Source of the DNA: Tigriopus japonicus
Taxonomy: Eukaryota > Arthropoda > Copepoda > Harpacticoida > Harpacticidae
Direction of reading: 5' to 3'
Assembly (NCBI GenBank): GCA_010645155.1
Contig: CM021323.1
Location: 7,132,250 to 7,196,249, forward strand
DNA: 64,000 bases
Shown: one piece after another, positions 47,163 to 57,824 of the stretch
How the letters are laid out: each line of letters starts with the position of its first letter
How positions within the stretch are numbered: position 1 is the stretch's first letter
The notes under the pieces: generated by a model
Databases searched by the model: none
The model's input: only the letters and a program-made list of their open reading frames with translations
Told to the model about the DNA's origin: nothing
Position numbers and translations under genes: made by a program

Positions 47163-49177
47163 ATGGGGTGGGATAGTAAAAAGACCTCTGTGGGTCTGTT
47201 GTGCTTCGTGAATCTAATTAATTATATGGATCGGTACACAGTGTCAGGTAAGCTTTTGAGCATGGCTCCCAGCTATTATGACATACCTCTCTGACAGATG
47301 TGTATCTTCTCAGGCGTCCTTTCTGAGATTGAAACCGATCTTAATTTGGAACATTGGCAGGGTGGATTACTGCAAACAGCTTTTATCATATGCTACTTTG
47401 CCTCTGCTCCATTGTTTGGTTATCTTGGAGATCGGTACTCTCGAAAATGGTTGATGATTGTGGGTATGATGGCTTGGAGCATGTGTACACTCATTGGAAC
47501 ATTTATGCCGGTATGATTGGGACGCCTTGACATTGAGAATGGAGCGGGAATGATGTGCCCATTACTTTACAGACATACTGGCCATTCTTGGCCTTTAGAG
47601 CTGCCATTGGTTTTGGTGAAGCTGGTTTCACTTCCATTGCTCCAACAGTCTTGGGGGATCTGTACGCCAATGAAGGACGTTCGATTGTGTTGGCTTTGTT
47701 TTACTTTGCTATACCCGTGGGAAGGTTGGTTTCTCTATCCTTTTCTTTTCAAATGTTGTTGCAATCTAAGATTTCTCTGTTGCAGTGGCCTCGGTTACAT
47801 TGTGGGATCTGGGGTTGGAGCTGCGTTTGGAGATTGGCGTTGGGGCTTGCGTGTTACTCCAATCCTCAACGTGATAGCTGTTTTGTTCATGATTTTCTTC
47901 ATGCAAGATCCAGAACGAGGTAGGAAAACGGAGCCCAACGTAGTGCGCACTGCTCTAAAAATAATAAAATCGTGTTTGTTCAAGGTGAGGCCGATACCCA
48001 TAATCCACATTTGGCTGGCAACAGTTTCAAGGACTACGTTCAAGACTTGGTGTATCTCATTAACAATCGCTCTTTCGTTTTGACGACCTTGGGGTTCACT
48101 TTCCTCTGTTTTTGCACGGGTTCATTATCGTGGTGGGGCCCAGTTTATGTGGAAGATGCCATCAAAGTCCGCCAAGAATATGGTCTTGAGACCGCCATGG
48201 GCGTTGATGAGTAAGTTCCCAAGCCTAGACACTTAATATTTCTTCTCAGTAACCAATAAGTTTGACTTATACATATTCTCTAAAATATTCTAGTGTCGCT
48301 TTTGTATTTGGCGCCATCATGTGCATAGCAGGTGTATTGGGTCTGTGCCTGGGTTCGGGATTGTCTTACAAACTCCGGGATCGATATCAATGGGTGGACC
48401 CGGTGATATGTGGCGTGGGTCTTGTAGTTTCGGCCCCATTCCTCTTCTGCGCCCTTGGCTACACCAAAGATGGTGTTGTATTGGCCATGGTGCTGGTCAC
48501 CATTGGCGAGGTATTCCTTAATATGAATTGGGCTGTCGTGGTTGATATCTCCTTGGTAAATTCTAGAGACCTCTTTTAGTGAGTTATGCATCTTAGATAA
48601 TGGTGTTTTGCGAAACTTTAGTATGTTGTGGTGCCGAATCGCAGATCGTCTGCCGAGGCCATACAACTGATGTTGTCCCATGCTTTAGGTGAAGCTGGAA
48701 GTCCTTATCTGATAGGACTTATGGCGGGATCTTTGAAAGAAAACATGATCGGAGATTTATCGCAGAATCCAGGTACGGTACAGTCAAGGAAAATCCATAA
48801 TAAATTGGTAAGAATTCTTATGAATACATTTGTCCTTGCAGGTAATGGAACAGTGGTCATGTCAGAAATGGAGAGAGACTATTACGCATTTCAATACTCA
48901 CTATTCATGTGTGTAGCTTTTGAAGTGATTGGAGGATTGTTCTTCCTTTGGGCTACATTTTATGTAGTGGATGACAAACGGAAGGCTGCCGAGTACATCC
49001 AAGGTTGGGACTTAATTAGACATTTATGCTGGGCATTCTAAGAAATTTATTTTCTTTGTTTTAGACTTTGACGAGATTTTGGTCGGTGGTGAGATCCAGA
49101 ATCCGTCTTTTAGCGGAGCCAGTGGATCTTCTAGTCGTAGAAATTCAGTCTCGAAAAAAGATGTGAAACAATCTTGA
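47163..49177 (+). CDS. Spinster-like MFS transporter (9 exons)
   Basis: A lysosomal/late-endosomal major-facilitator transporter of the Spns family (in animals, lysophospholipid or sphingosine-1-phosphate efflux). Exons: 47163-47247, 47314-47510, 47573-47724, 47786-47919, 47985-48210, 48294-48555, 48622-48772, 48842-49003 and 49065-49177. The phases close exactly, giving 493 residues. Diagnostic segments are the first helix CFVNLINYMDRYTVSG, the MFS motif between helices 2 and 3 (GYLGDRYSRK), FRAAIGFGEAGFTSIAPT, GDWRWGLRVTP, NMNWAVVVDISL and RRSSAEAIQLMLSHALGEAGSPYLIG. Length is close to known Spns proteins. Introns are 60-80 nt. The N-terminus is uncertain: an acceptor-like 'gaattttgcag' lies just before the ATG, while the same frame is open upstream to an ATG at 47046. 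The donor of exon 3 is GTTGGT and of exon 8 GTTGGG, both less usual. The 3' end faces the mosaic gene across 72 bp. Spns1 orthology is likely but untested. Confidence 0.92.
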
Positions 49178-49249
49178 CACGTTTGCTCAATCAGACCACC
49201 GCAAATATCATATATATTTACCAAATTAAGATACTCATACACGCATAGA

Positions 49250-52200
49250 TTATAGCTTTCGAACATTGAAATGAACTGTGTTCATGTCTGATCCAATAAT
49301 CTCATTCTTGGGATCCCATCGTCCCAAACCTATGCACAACTTCTCGCCCTTTTGTAACTTCTCGATCGTTACCAAAGTCGTAGAAGCAGATATGTTAGTA
49401 GTGGTTAACGCCTCTTTGTTCGTGGTTTCGGCAAACATTCCCAAAAAGGATGCTCCTCGCACATTTGGATCACTTTTATCTAGAATATATTAGAGTGAGA
49501 AACTATTTATCTCAGTGGTCTTTATAAGTGCATTATTTTAAACGTACCTGTGTCCTCTTCTTTAAGTTTATACAAAGTGGCCCAAACTCGATCTCCACTG
49601 GCAGAGTATAACAATCCAGTAAAGCTGACTTCGTAATATCCATCTTCAGGTGCTTGGAATAGACCCTTCTCGTTATCCATGGTCAGGCTAAAAGCAGGAT
49701 TCGAAGCTTGGCAACGAGTGTAACTGACGATACTGTCATCAATTGTTCCCGAATTGGTGCACGTCACGAAGTCAGCGTATTCTACAAAACAAAAAAACGT
49801 CACACTGTCAAACTTTTGTTCGTTCCTCGGTCACTTGATTTTGGCGGCATTTCGCTGGCCTCTAAAGAACTCACCATCAACACGTTCCAATGTGATGAAC
49901 CCAGAGTTTAGAAGCTTCCCACTGATACCAAGTTTAGATTTGACGGTAAAGGAGAGATCCAAAGGTTGGGGCCGAATGTAAGCCTATAAAGAGGAGAGTA
50001 TCATTGGGTGTCCTTCCTATACCTAATTTGAAAATGCTCTTACCATCGCAGTAACAGGAATGATAGTTTTCATATCATAACTGTCCACATTCATGGTGGC
50101 TTTGGCGCTCAACATGTTGAAGCCAAACACATCCAGACCAATGGCAACTTCGTCACCCCCAGAAACAACCAAATCGCCACCGATTGCTAGCTTGTAGAAA
50201 CCGACGGTGTTGATAGTGATCTTTGATGCCCCTTCCAAGGACTCAAAACCTTTCTTCCAAGCACACGATTCTATGAGGAGGGCATCAGAGCCTTGGTCTT
50301 TTAACTTGCACATTAGACCTGAAAAAAGCACGAAATTTATGCCCGGAGCTCTCTCACGCGTGAATTTAGAATCTCTTTCTGATCACCATCCATGGCCTCG
50401 TCCATTTGATAAGCTGATATCTTGAGAATCTGAGAGTCGGAGTTCAAGATCCCGCTCCCGGGACCATCCGACTCCACTGAAAAGCGTAAAACGTCATTGG
50501 CTTTCAAGGCCAAAGGAGCCACGATCGAATTGGACACTCCAAGATCTAACTCCAGGTCTTGACCTTGACTCTGAGTTCCCAACGTTCTTGTCATTATTTT
50601 GGTCTAGAGGCAATAATGATTTTAGTTATAGGTCTGCAAAAATAATGTAATGCCATTGTCATACTTCTTGGTTGTTGCGCTTAAGCATGAAATTGATCTT
50701 CACGGGTTGATTCCGTTCACTCTTTAAGAGAGAGGACAGTGACACGCTGTAGGTTCCATCCTTTTGGCAACTGAATTCGCCTTTTTTGGCATCAAAATCA
50801 TCATGGGAGATGTCGCAGGTCTCAAAAGATACCGAACCTTCATTTGAAATTAGAGTTAAATTCAGTCGAGACTATGTAGACCAATGTTATTTCTTACCAT
50901 CTAAGATCTTATCTGTGCTAGAGCTTGAACACGCGAAAATCATCCGAGGGGATCTAGGTTTCTCATTCGATGCATTATCCACGGGTAAATTATTTACGGA
51001 TTGTATTTTATCACCTAAAACAAAAATTCAACTTGAATGAAACCAGATATTAAAACGCCGATCGAACAAAACAAACTTACCATCTTCGTTGAGTGATCCG
51101 GATCTTAGACCCAAAGCACTCTCTGATTTATCGAAGTCACCTGTTAAATGTACAATTTTAGAGTTAGCGTCAAGGGTTAAATTGAGTCTGAGTGTTAAAC
51201 AAATGGTTCGAAATTTGAATCCGAGTGGCTTATATTGAGAAAAGAAAGAGTTGAGTTGCTAGAATTAGACCTCATTACAAGATTGAATTTTAATTTTTTC
51301 GTCGGAGAGAATTGGCGTTTCGGAATGTTTTGAAATAGCTCCATCGGCTTGAACGCTTCCACCGGAAATAGGATAAAGAAGGAACATCTCTTGATCCAAA
51401 GCAATATCCTGCGAAATATATCAAATTGTCAATATGCTGCTCAAATCTTAGCACTACTTTAAAATTATCAAAGAGTCCGACTGTACCATCTCATCATCAG
51501 TTTTGATGGATTTTCTGAATTTCATAATGTTCATTCCATTATCACGTCTAAAAGAAGTTTCACTGATGTCTTGGGAGTCATCTTCCAACGGTGGAGTATA
51601 TCTAAAAATGTGAGGAATAAAGAAACAAATCCATTTGTCTTAAGTAATGGAATGTCTTACGATCTGAGCCACATGTCCTTGACAACACCCTCTCCATTTG
51701 AATCCAGATATCCCAAAACCAGGTCAGACCGTGGCTGTAATAGAAGTACATTTTTGTCAAAAGAACAAGATGCAACGGTCAAATCCTCTCCAGTTAATTA
51801 CCATGAAAGGGTTAGCTGAAAAGCCAATACCAGTCCATCGACCTTCTGTGACTTTGTGGCGAACCTCAATTTCGATATCGTCTTGTGAAATCCGTGACCA
51901 TGTTGCTTGGTATTCACAATCGTCGTTTAAACAAGATGGTGGAAACTTGAAGGTAGTTGGAGAGCAACCATCGCTAGATGTAGTGGCCTTTTCGATTTCA
52001 GCTACAGAAACAAGTATTTCCTTTACAAACAATCTAAATCATTGGTAGGCAACAATTGGGCCCAGGAGCTAGGAGGAAAGTCCAAAATAGTGGGCCCGAG
52101 AGCCATCTATAGTACTATATTTGTGGGCCCAAAGTTTTTTGATCTTAAATTTGTGGGTCCATGAACCTACTAGCTTCTGTTTGGAGAGCCCCTGACTGGA

Positions 52201-55200
52201 GAAATCAAATTTGGTGGGCCTGTTGATGTCTTGGGACCCCTGATCTAAATCTTTAAACGGTCTGGTACGAATATGATTTAGTACCTGAGAAGTCAATTGT
52301 TGTTACTCCACGATTGGCCTTGCCATGGTATTTGAGTTCGTCATCACGGTAAAAATCTTCAATACTTGGATTTCCTCTTTCAAGACCAGATTTGGGAACA
52401 TGAGAGTACATGCCCTGTTCTTGGCCATAAGCCCAAATTACGTTGAGAGCTTCGTTCAAACTGTGATCCGTATCGTCCAACGAGATCATCTTCTTTCGGA
52501 AGGCAATTGTTGTAACACCATCTTCCTCGTAGCCAAGGGCTGCCGTGAGGTCGTCGGTGCCCCCGTAGAAGGAATCAGCTTGTGGAGTTGAGCGATCGCG
52601 AGTATAAGCATCGTACACTTTACTGACGGATCCTCGAGCCATTCCAATAACAACATCTGAACAGTCCATGGGATGCAATCGTCCCTTTGGCGTGAATTTG
52701 TGCCTCTTCTGGAGCTTACGAGGCCTTGGACCTTCGGCATTGCTCTCACTCTCGGCATATGCTCCAGATTCACTTTCAGCCTCGCTCTCTGCCTCACTCT
52801 CAGCTTCACTATCAGCCTCACTTTCAGCCTCACTCTCAGCCTCACTCTCAGCCTCACTTTCAGCCTCACTTTCAGCCTCTCCCTCGCCGTATTTCTTTGA
52901 CTGAAGTTGCGCGTTGGGTTCACTTTCAGCCTCACTTTCCGCTTCTGCCTCGCTTTCGGCCTCAGCTTCACCTTCAGCCTCACTTTCAGCCTCGCCCTCG
53001 CCGTATTTCTTTGACTGAAGTTGTGCGTTAGGTTCACTTTCAGCCTTGCTCTCAGCCTCACCCTCAGGTTCGCTTTCGGCTTCACTTTCAGCCTCACTTT
53101 CAGCCTCACTTTCAGCCTCACTTTCAGCTTCTCCCTTAGCGTATTTCTTGGACTGAAGTTTGGCATTTGGCTCACTTTCGGCCTCGCTTTCGGCCTCGCT
53201 TTCGGCTTCTCCTTCAGCCTCTTTGCATCGGACAAAAGTCATGGCCTCTGAGCTGATGATGGGAGTGTCGATGTGTTTGCCGATAAAGGCTTGAATGACT
53301 CGACCTCCAGAGACGGGGTAAAATAAATAAATATCTTCAGTTAAGTTGATATCTCTCTAAAAAAGAAAAGGTAGAGAAGAAATTAAAGAGAAGCAATTAA
53401 AGCGTTTTAAAATGGTCGAGAGTGCCCAAATTGTACCTCATTATCGGCCGAAGCAATTAATTTCTTGAATTTGAGAGTGTTGATTCCATTTTCCCGTTTG
53501 ATGCTCGCGTCAGCAATATCTTGAGATTTATCTCCAACTGGAGGACGATACCTAAAACAGATGATCTTCTGCATTATCTCTGAACTCTGGATTGGCTAGT
53601 ACATTTCACCCTTACGCATTGAGGAACATGTCTTGTACAAGTCCGTTGCCTTCTTGGTCAAAGGACCCCACAACGACATCAGAGTCAGGCTAAAATTAAA
53701 AGCTCAACATGAACTATTCCTAAAAATCGCTCCTCATTGTTGTTTACCATTGATCTATCCTTGGAGAATCCAATTCCAGTCCACATATTCTCGTCCACCT
53801 TGTTCCAAACAGTGACCTTCAGATACTCTCCATCTTTGGACCATTTCGCGACATAAGTGCACTCCTCGCCTTCACAGCCCTCTGGGTATTTAAACTTATT
53901 TTGGGGACAAGCTTCTGACTCAGCCTCGGCTTCACTTTCGACTTCAACATCTGAACCTGATCTGGGTTGAATTTGTAGCAAAGCGACTTCTGGCTCACTT
54001 TCTGCCTCGCTCTCAGCCTCAGATTCTGCCTCTCCTTCAGCATAGCCACTCTCATCTCCGTCAATTAATTCACCCAGGATCGGAAAGTTCTGACATGATT
54101 GGGTTGTTCCACGGGGTCTCCATCCAAGACCAACAAATGAGGTTCCTTGGACCTTCATAACCACCTCGACCTCTTCATTGTCTGGGATCACTCTCCAGTA
54201 TAGATTAAGCTTATCGTTCACTGAGCGTTTCTGGTACTTATCATCCAAGTCAGCTTGATCAAACCGTTTTTCAAGGGTCGATTTTTGGTCACACTTGGAT
54301 CCAAAATATCCCATTTCGCAGAAACATTGTTTCATGGGCGCCGTGGTCGCTCTAACATCTACACACCTTAGGGAAACAAAATATTTTTCGCAGAGAATCT
54401 CAAACACTTCTCCTAAACATGATCTGCCTTACCTTCCATTTCCGCAATCGGAATCCAATTCGCACTCATTTTCGTACTGACATCTTTCGCCATAAAATTT
54501 GGAATCACACTGACATAAACCAGTTTCAGTGTTCAGGGTACCATGTTCAGAACAAACGTCTTTTGTAGCCATGGAATTGCGAGCCACAATATCCACATCT
54601 GCACATGACCAAAACTGATATCCTCCACTCCATTCCTTGGCTTGTCGAAGTAGCCGAATCTGAAGTTTTTAAATGTACTTCTATCAGACGTGTTCAGTTT
54701 CCCATCATTATTGTTGAACTTTCATTCTAATCACTAGAGAGGTAGAGGCTTTATTTTAAAAATTGGGCCAACTTTATTCTCAAAATCGAATGTGAACATC
54801 AATATATTTAAGTCATATATTTAACATATTCAACTTGGCCCAAACATTGTTTTGAACAAAAATAATTAAGAGGTTCCTTTCCAAATCCATGATCATTTTT
54901 GCAAAATTTCGATGAATTATTTCCAGGCATCAACAATGAAGTAAAAAGAGTTTAAGCTAAGGCTTAAAGAACAGGTGTACTACACACCTTTAGAGTTTTC
55001 TGGTGACTAACAAGAAAGTAGTTAATGCACATCAATAAAGAAACTAAATCAAAATGACAACGTTTCAACATTATGTTGTTAACGCTTAGTCACCGATTCA
55101 ATTCTCTCAGGGGATAAATAAATTTGGTTTTAACATTTCAATTTAAACATTTTTGGTTGAAAAAGCCAATATAATTAACAATGTCAGGTCAAACGAAAGA

Positions 55201-57824
55201 AGTATTTCGTAAATTTCTCTCTAGTGTCAATATTCTGTTCCAAAGTAACAAAGAATCTCAAATTTGCTAACATATATTTTTAGAACAACCTTTCAAAAAA
55301 TGTTGATACTGAATGCAATTTTGGAAAACTCCAAGAATATAATCTCCTGCCATTACTTACGGTGCATCCTTTGCATTCCAAATCACTTGGAATAGCTATC
55401 TCATGTCTTTGAGCGGTAGGATCATCAGTCAGCCAACCAGATTGGATATCGCTCTCTTTGGACTCTGGATTAGTAAAGCTTTGCAAAAACTCTTCATCTT
55501 CATTGAATAACTCCAACTTATATCCTCCTAAAATGAAAGGTTGCGTGGTTTAAAATGCTTTTGGTTTCGGCTTCGGTAGATGGGGTAAATCATATGAACG
55601 TTACATGGATTGAAAATCCACGTACATAGAAGCCGCCGTACATAAAAAAATCCAAGTGGACGGCAAAGTCAATCAGGGTTGCCAAAAAATGCTAGACACT
55701 TTGCCATTACTATTGGCACAATTTTCTATAAATTATTATGTTTGTATGTACATGTTTCAAAATTTGATTTGCCAAGGGTGATCTCCTAAAATGTAATGTT
55801 TTATGGAGGTTTTTGATATCCTATTTCAAGCCACTGAAATTCTAATGACTTTAGTAATGAATTTGCCTTACAAAACAAATGAAGTTTTTAGCAAACAACT
55901 TTAAACAAGCCTTGATATTTCATCCAGATTCTTTGCATTTAAGGCAGGATTGTGGACAAATTTTTAAACACTTTTCCTGACCAACTCACTATACAAGGGT
56001 TGTATAGATCTGCCAACAGTAACTCGTTGGTAGACCAAATATCATATAAACATTATTTGTAGAAATTATAATAATGATTAACACTCTTTACAGGGAATCC
56101 CATTCCTTGTAGCAGTATTTAAATATCCGCCCCCCCCCAAAATTATTCAATGAATAAAACAAAAATATTATTGCAATATGATTTCTGAAAGAAAAATGTG
56201 TTTCTACTAACCGCCATGTGTGTAGCATATTTTAGCAACACTGATTGACTTTGCCCTTCACTTGGGTTTGTTTATGTACGTCGGCTCCTATGTACGTGGA
56301 TTTTCAATCCATCCAACGTTCATAGGGTAAATCATGCTTCTTGGGTAAATTAATGACTGATTTTATTGAATAATTAAAGTCTTTAGGGTAGATGTCAGAT
56401 TGTTCAAGAACTCATCTGAAAATATTTTTAGAAAGGGAAACGTCAAAACCAAACCCAGTCTGTCATTCTTTATTACTGGGGTAAAAAATATTTTGGTTTA
56501 AAATTTTTAAATCAAGCCAAAGTCATGTCAGTCATTCCATGTGGTTTATTTTGGCAGAAATCCTCAAAAGCTGGAACTGTTCTGCTAAAGGCTATCTATC
56601 ATGAATGATGACTTCTGATATTTACGGTAACGCATGAATAACCTGAATTTGTCCTCGATGTGAATTTACATGAACAAAGCGCTTTGAACTCACTGGCCAA
56701 TCAGACATCACGATAATGTAAGAGATTCTACGGAAATATACGTTTTTGTGAATGACATTGAAATATTCAATGAAAGTCGGGATTTTTTAAGGAATACGAC
56801 CAAAACACTGAACATTGGTTCACTTTTGCGGTAGTCAATTGAAAACAAAGTGATCGTAAAGTCCATAAAAAGAACTAATGGAGAATTTTTAACGTTTACC
56901 CTCTTTTTAAATCGGATATTCAATATTTTTGTTGAGGATATTTTCTTTACTTTAACACTTCTAAAAGTTCAACAGAAATGTTTATCAACCTTTTTGATAT
57001 TTGGGCAATGAACAGTAGTTGAAATTTTTGCAACATTGCAAATGACGGGTTCGAACGTCGGAATACAGATTCCTTGTAAATCGCTTTGTAACACTCGAAC
57101 AGTGACGAAAGAACCGGTCTGGATCCAAATATGTGAATAAAATATCGTCAAGTGTGAACCTCCATCAAGGTGTTCGATAGTAGCAAATGAGATTTAACCG
57201 TTCGAGTCAAACGAGTGGTGATTAAGGACAAACCGTTATTGTACGCGAACACATTAAGTTAAAAAGTACGGCCCAACGTGAAATAAAATAAACTGCCCAA
57301 CGAGCCTCGCTAAAATTGGAAAGCTAAAGCCAAAACCAACTAAATTGAGAACATGGTAACGTGATTGATTTTATTCGGCACTTGATCGCAAATGATCTTT
57401 AAACGCAAAGTGTTATGAGGTCATGAAATCCCCCAAAATTTCGGATCAAAACGCACCGTAGAGTTCAAAATTACATTCAACTATCTTTTCTCATAGGTTC
57501 GATTGCTCTTTTCAATGGAACATTTTTGGACCTTAGCTGACCTCTGTAGCAATAGCTCTTCCAACTATACAATAACGTACCTTGATGGGGATAAGCAAGA
57601 TGCCACGTGACATTCAGACGAGTTCCCGCTTCCAATAAAGTTCTGGTGTCGCCCTTGGGCATTCCACAAGGTGCGGGAGTTCGGAGATTGTCCAAAAAAT
57701 CCAAAGGCAAATCTCGGGCAACAGGGAAGTCCAACCGAACGTGACCACACACCAGAGTTACATAACACGTTGACAAAAGGCACCAAATAGGCCCAACCAA
57801 TCCCGACAGAACTCGAGCTTTCAT
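49250..57824 (-). CDS. Secreted mosaic protein: LPMO-like, EGF x2, DOMON x3 (one nested), C1q-like x3 (19 exons)
   Basis: Exons: 57581-57824, 55361-55527, 54433-54659, 53748-54366, 53616-53689, 53437-53551, 52285-53356, 51802-52001, 51661-51734, 51487-51601, 51279-51408, 51081-51140, 50898-51014, 50665-50837, 50387-50603, 50044-50318, 49875-49983, 49548-49781, 49250-49479. The sum is 4452 nt, exactly 1484 codons. Residues 1-27 are a signal peptide, leaving His28 (HVRLDFP) as the probable N-terminus, as in LPMOs. Residues 28-161 resemble AA15/chitin-binding-4 domains (TPAPCGMPKG, TWHLAYPHQGG, IRLLRQAKEW, YQFWSCADVDI). Two EGF repeats follow (173-240). DOMON-1 begins at 265-312 and resumes at 710-792. 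Between them sit an Ala-Glu-Ser-Glu tract, a complete DOMON-2 (366-526) and a longer tract (529-690). DOMON-3 spans 852-1013. Three C1q-like jelly-roll repeats are likely at 1072-1201, 1203-1329 and 1330-1483. No membrane anchor. Function is inferred as extracellular, possibly redox or polysaccharide binding. Donors of exons 11 and 15 were chosen by phase. Confidence 0.85.
52040..52242. mobile_element. hAT MITE with perfect 8-bp target duplication, copy 2
   Basis: A 203-bp element starting CATTGGTAGGCAAC and ending GGGACCCCTG. It is flanked on both sides by ATCTAAAT (52032-52039 and 52243-52250). An 8-bp duplication and CAGGGG-type ends define hAT. It is homologous to the copy at 44795. It lies wholly within intron 7 of the mosaic gene (52002-52284), starting 38 nt from the acceptor of exon 8 and ending 42 nt from the donor of exon 7. 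Confidence 0.9.
52733..53218 (-). repeat. Coding minisatellite: 12-nt Ala-Glu-Ser-Glu repeats with higher-order units
   Basis: Within exon 7 of the mosaic gene, tandem GCTGAAAGTGAG-type units encode (AESE)n. Three copies of a longer unit, EPNA(K/Q)LQSKKY(A/G)(K/E)GEAESE, punctuate the tract about every 40-45 residues. Synonymous variation (ctt/ctc, cct/cctc) shows that the units have diverged. A shorter AESE tract lies in exon 4 (about 53940-54045). Confidence 0.9.
55594..56324. mobile_element. Long-TIR DNA element with 11-bp flanking repeats, in intron 1 of the mosaic gene
   Basis: About 105-bp terminal inverted repeats: ATGAACGTTACATGGATTGA at the left, mirrored by CAATCCATCCAACGTTCAT at the right, with inner parts such as GGCAAAGTCAATCA also mirrored. 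Both sides are flanked by GGGTAAATCAT (55583-55593, 56325-56335), a probable 9-11-bp target duplication, which with long TIRs suggests a Mutator-like non-autonomous element. There is no coding region. A LINE 3' end (55954-56125) is nested inside. Confidence 0.8.
55954..56125 (+). mobile_element. LINE family A 3'-end fragment nested in the long-TIR element
   Basis: The run 'ggacaaatttttaaacac...gaccaa.t.ac...caagggttgt...agatctgccaa.agtaactcgttggt.gaccaaatatc' matches 41868-41960 of the family A copy, followed by the same tail region ('atgattaac.ct.ttacac.gg..tcccat.cc.tgtag'). It is a ~170-bp 5'-truncated remnant. Confidence 0.8.
56340..57476 (-). other. Remainder of intron 1 of the mosaic gene
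   Basis: AT-rich sequence between the long-TIR element and exon 1, with short open frames only. Together with the element it makes intron 1 about 2.05 kb (55528-57580), the largest in the gene. Confidence 0.5.

Noticed and set aside
47795..48681. Minus-strand frames of 82 and 133 residues
   Set aside because: They lie antisense to exons 4-7 of the Spinster gene and have no features of their own.
52668..53251. Plus-strand frames rich in Leu/Ser/Ala or Pro/His/Gln opposite the AESE tract
   Set aside because: They are antisense shadows of the 12-nt coding minisatellite in the mosaic gene.
57040..57070. GGGTTCGAACG sequence resembling a tRNA B box
   Set aside because: No acceptor stem, anticodon arm or A box fits around it; similar GGTTCGA words at 342, 46052 and 57497 also fail.
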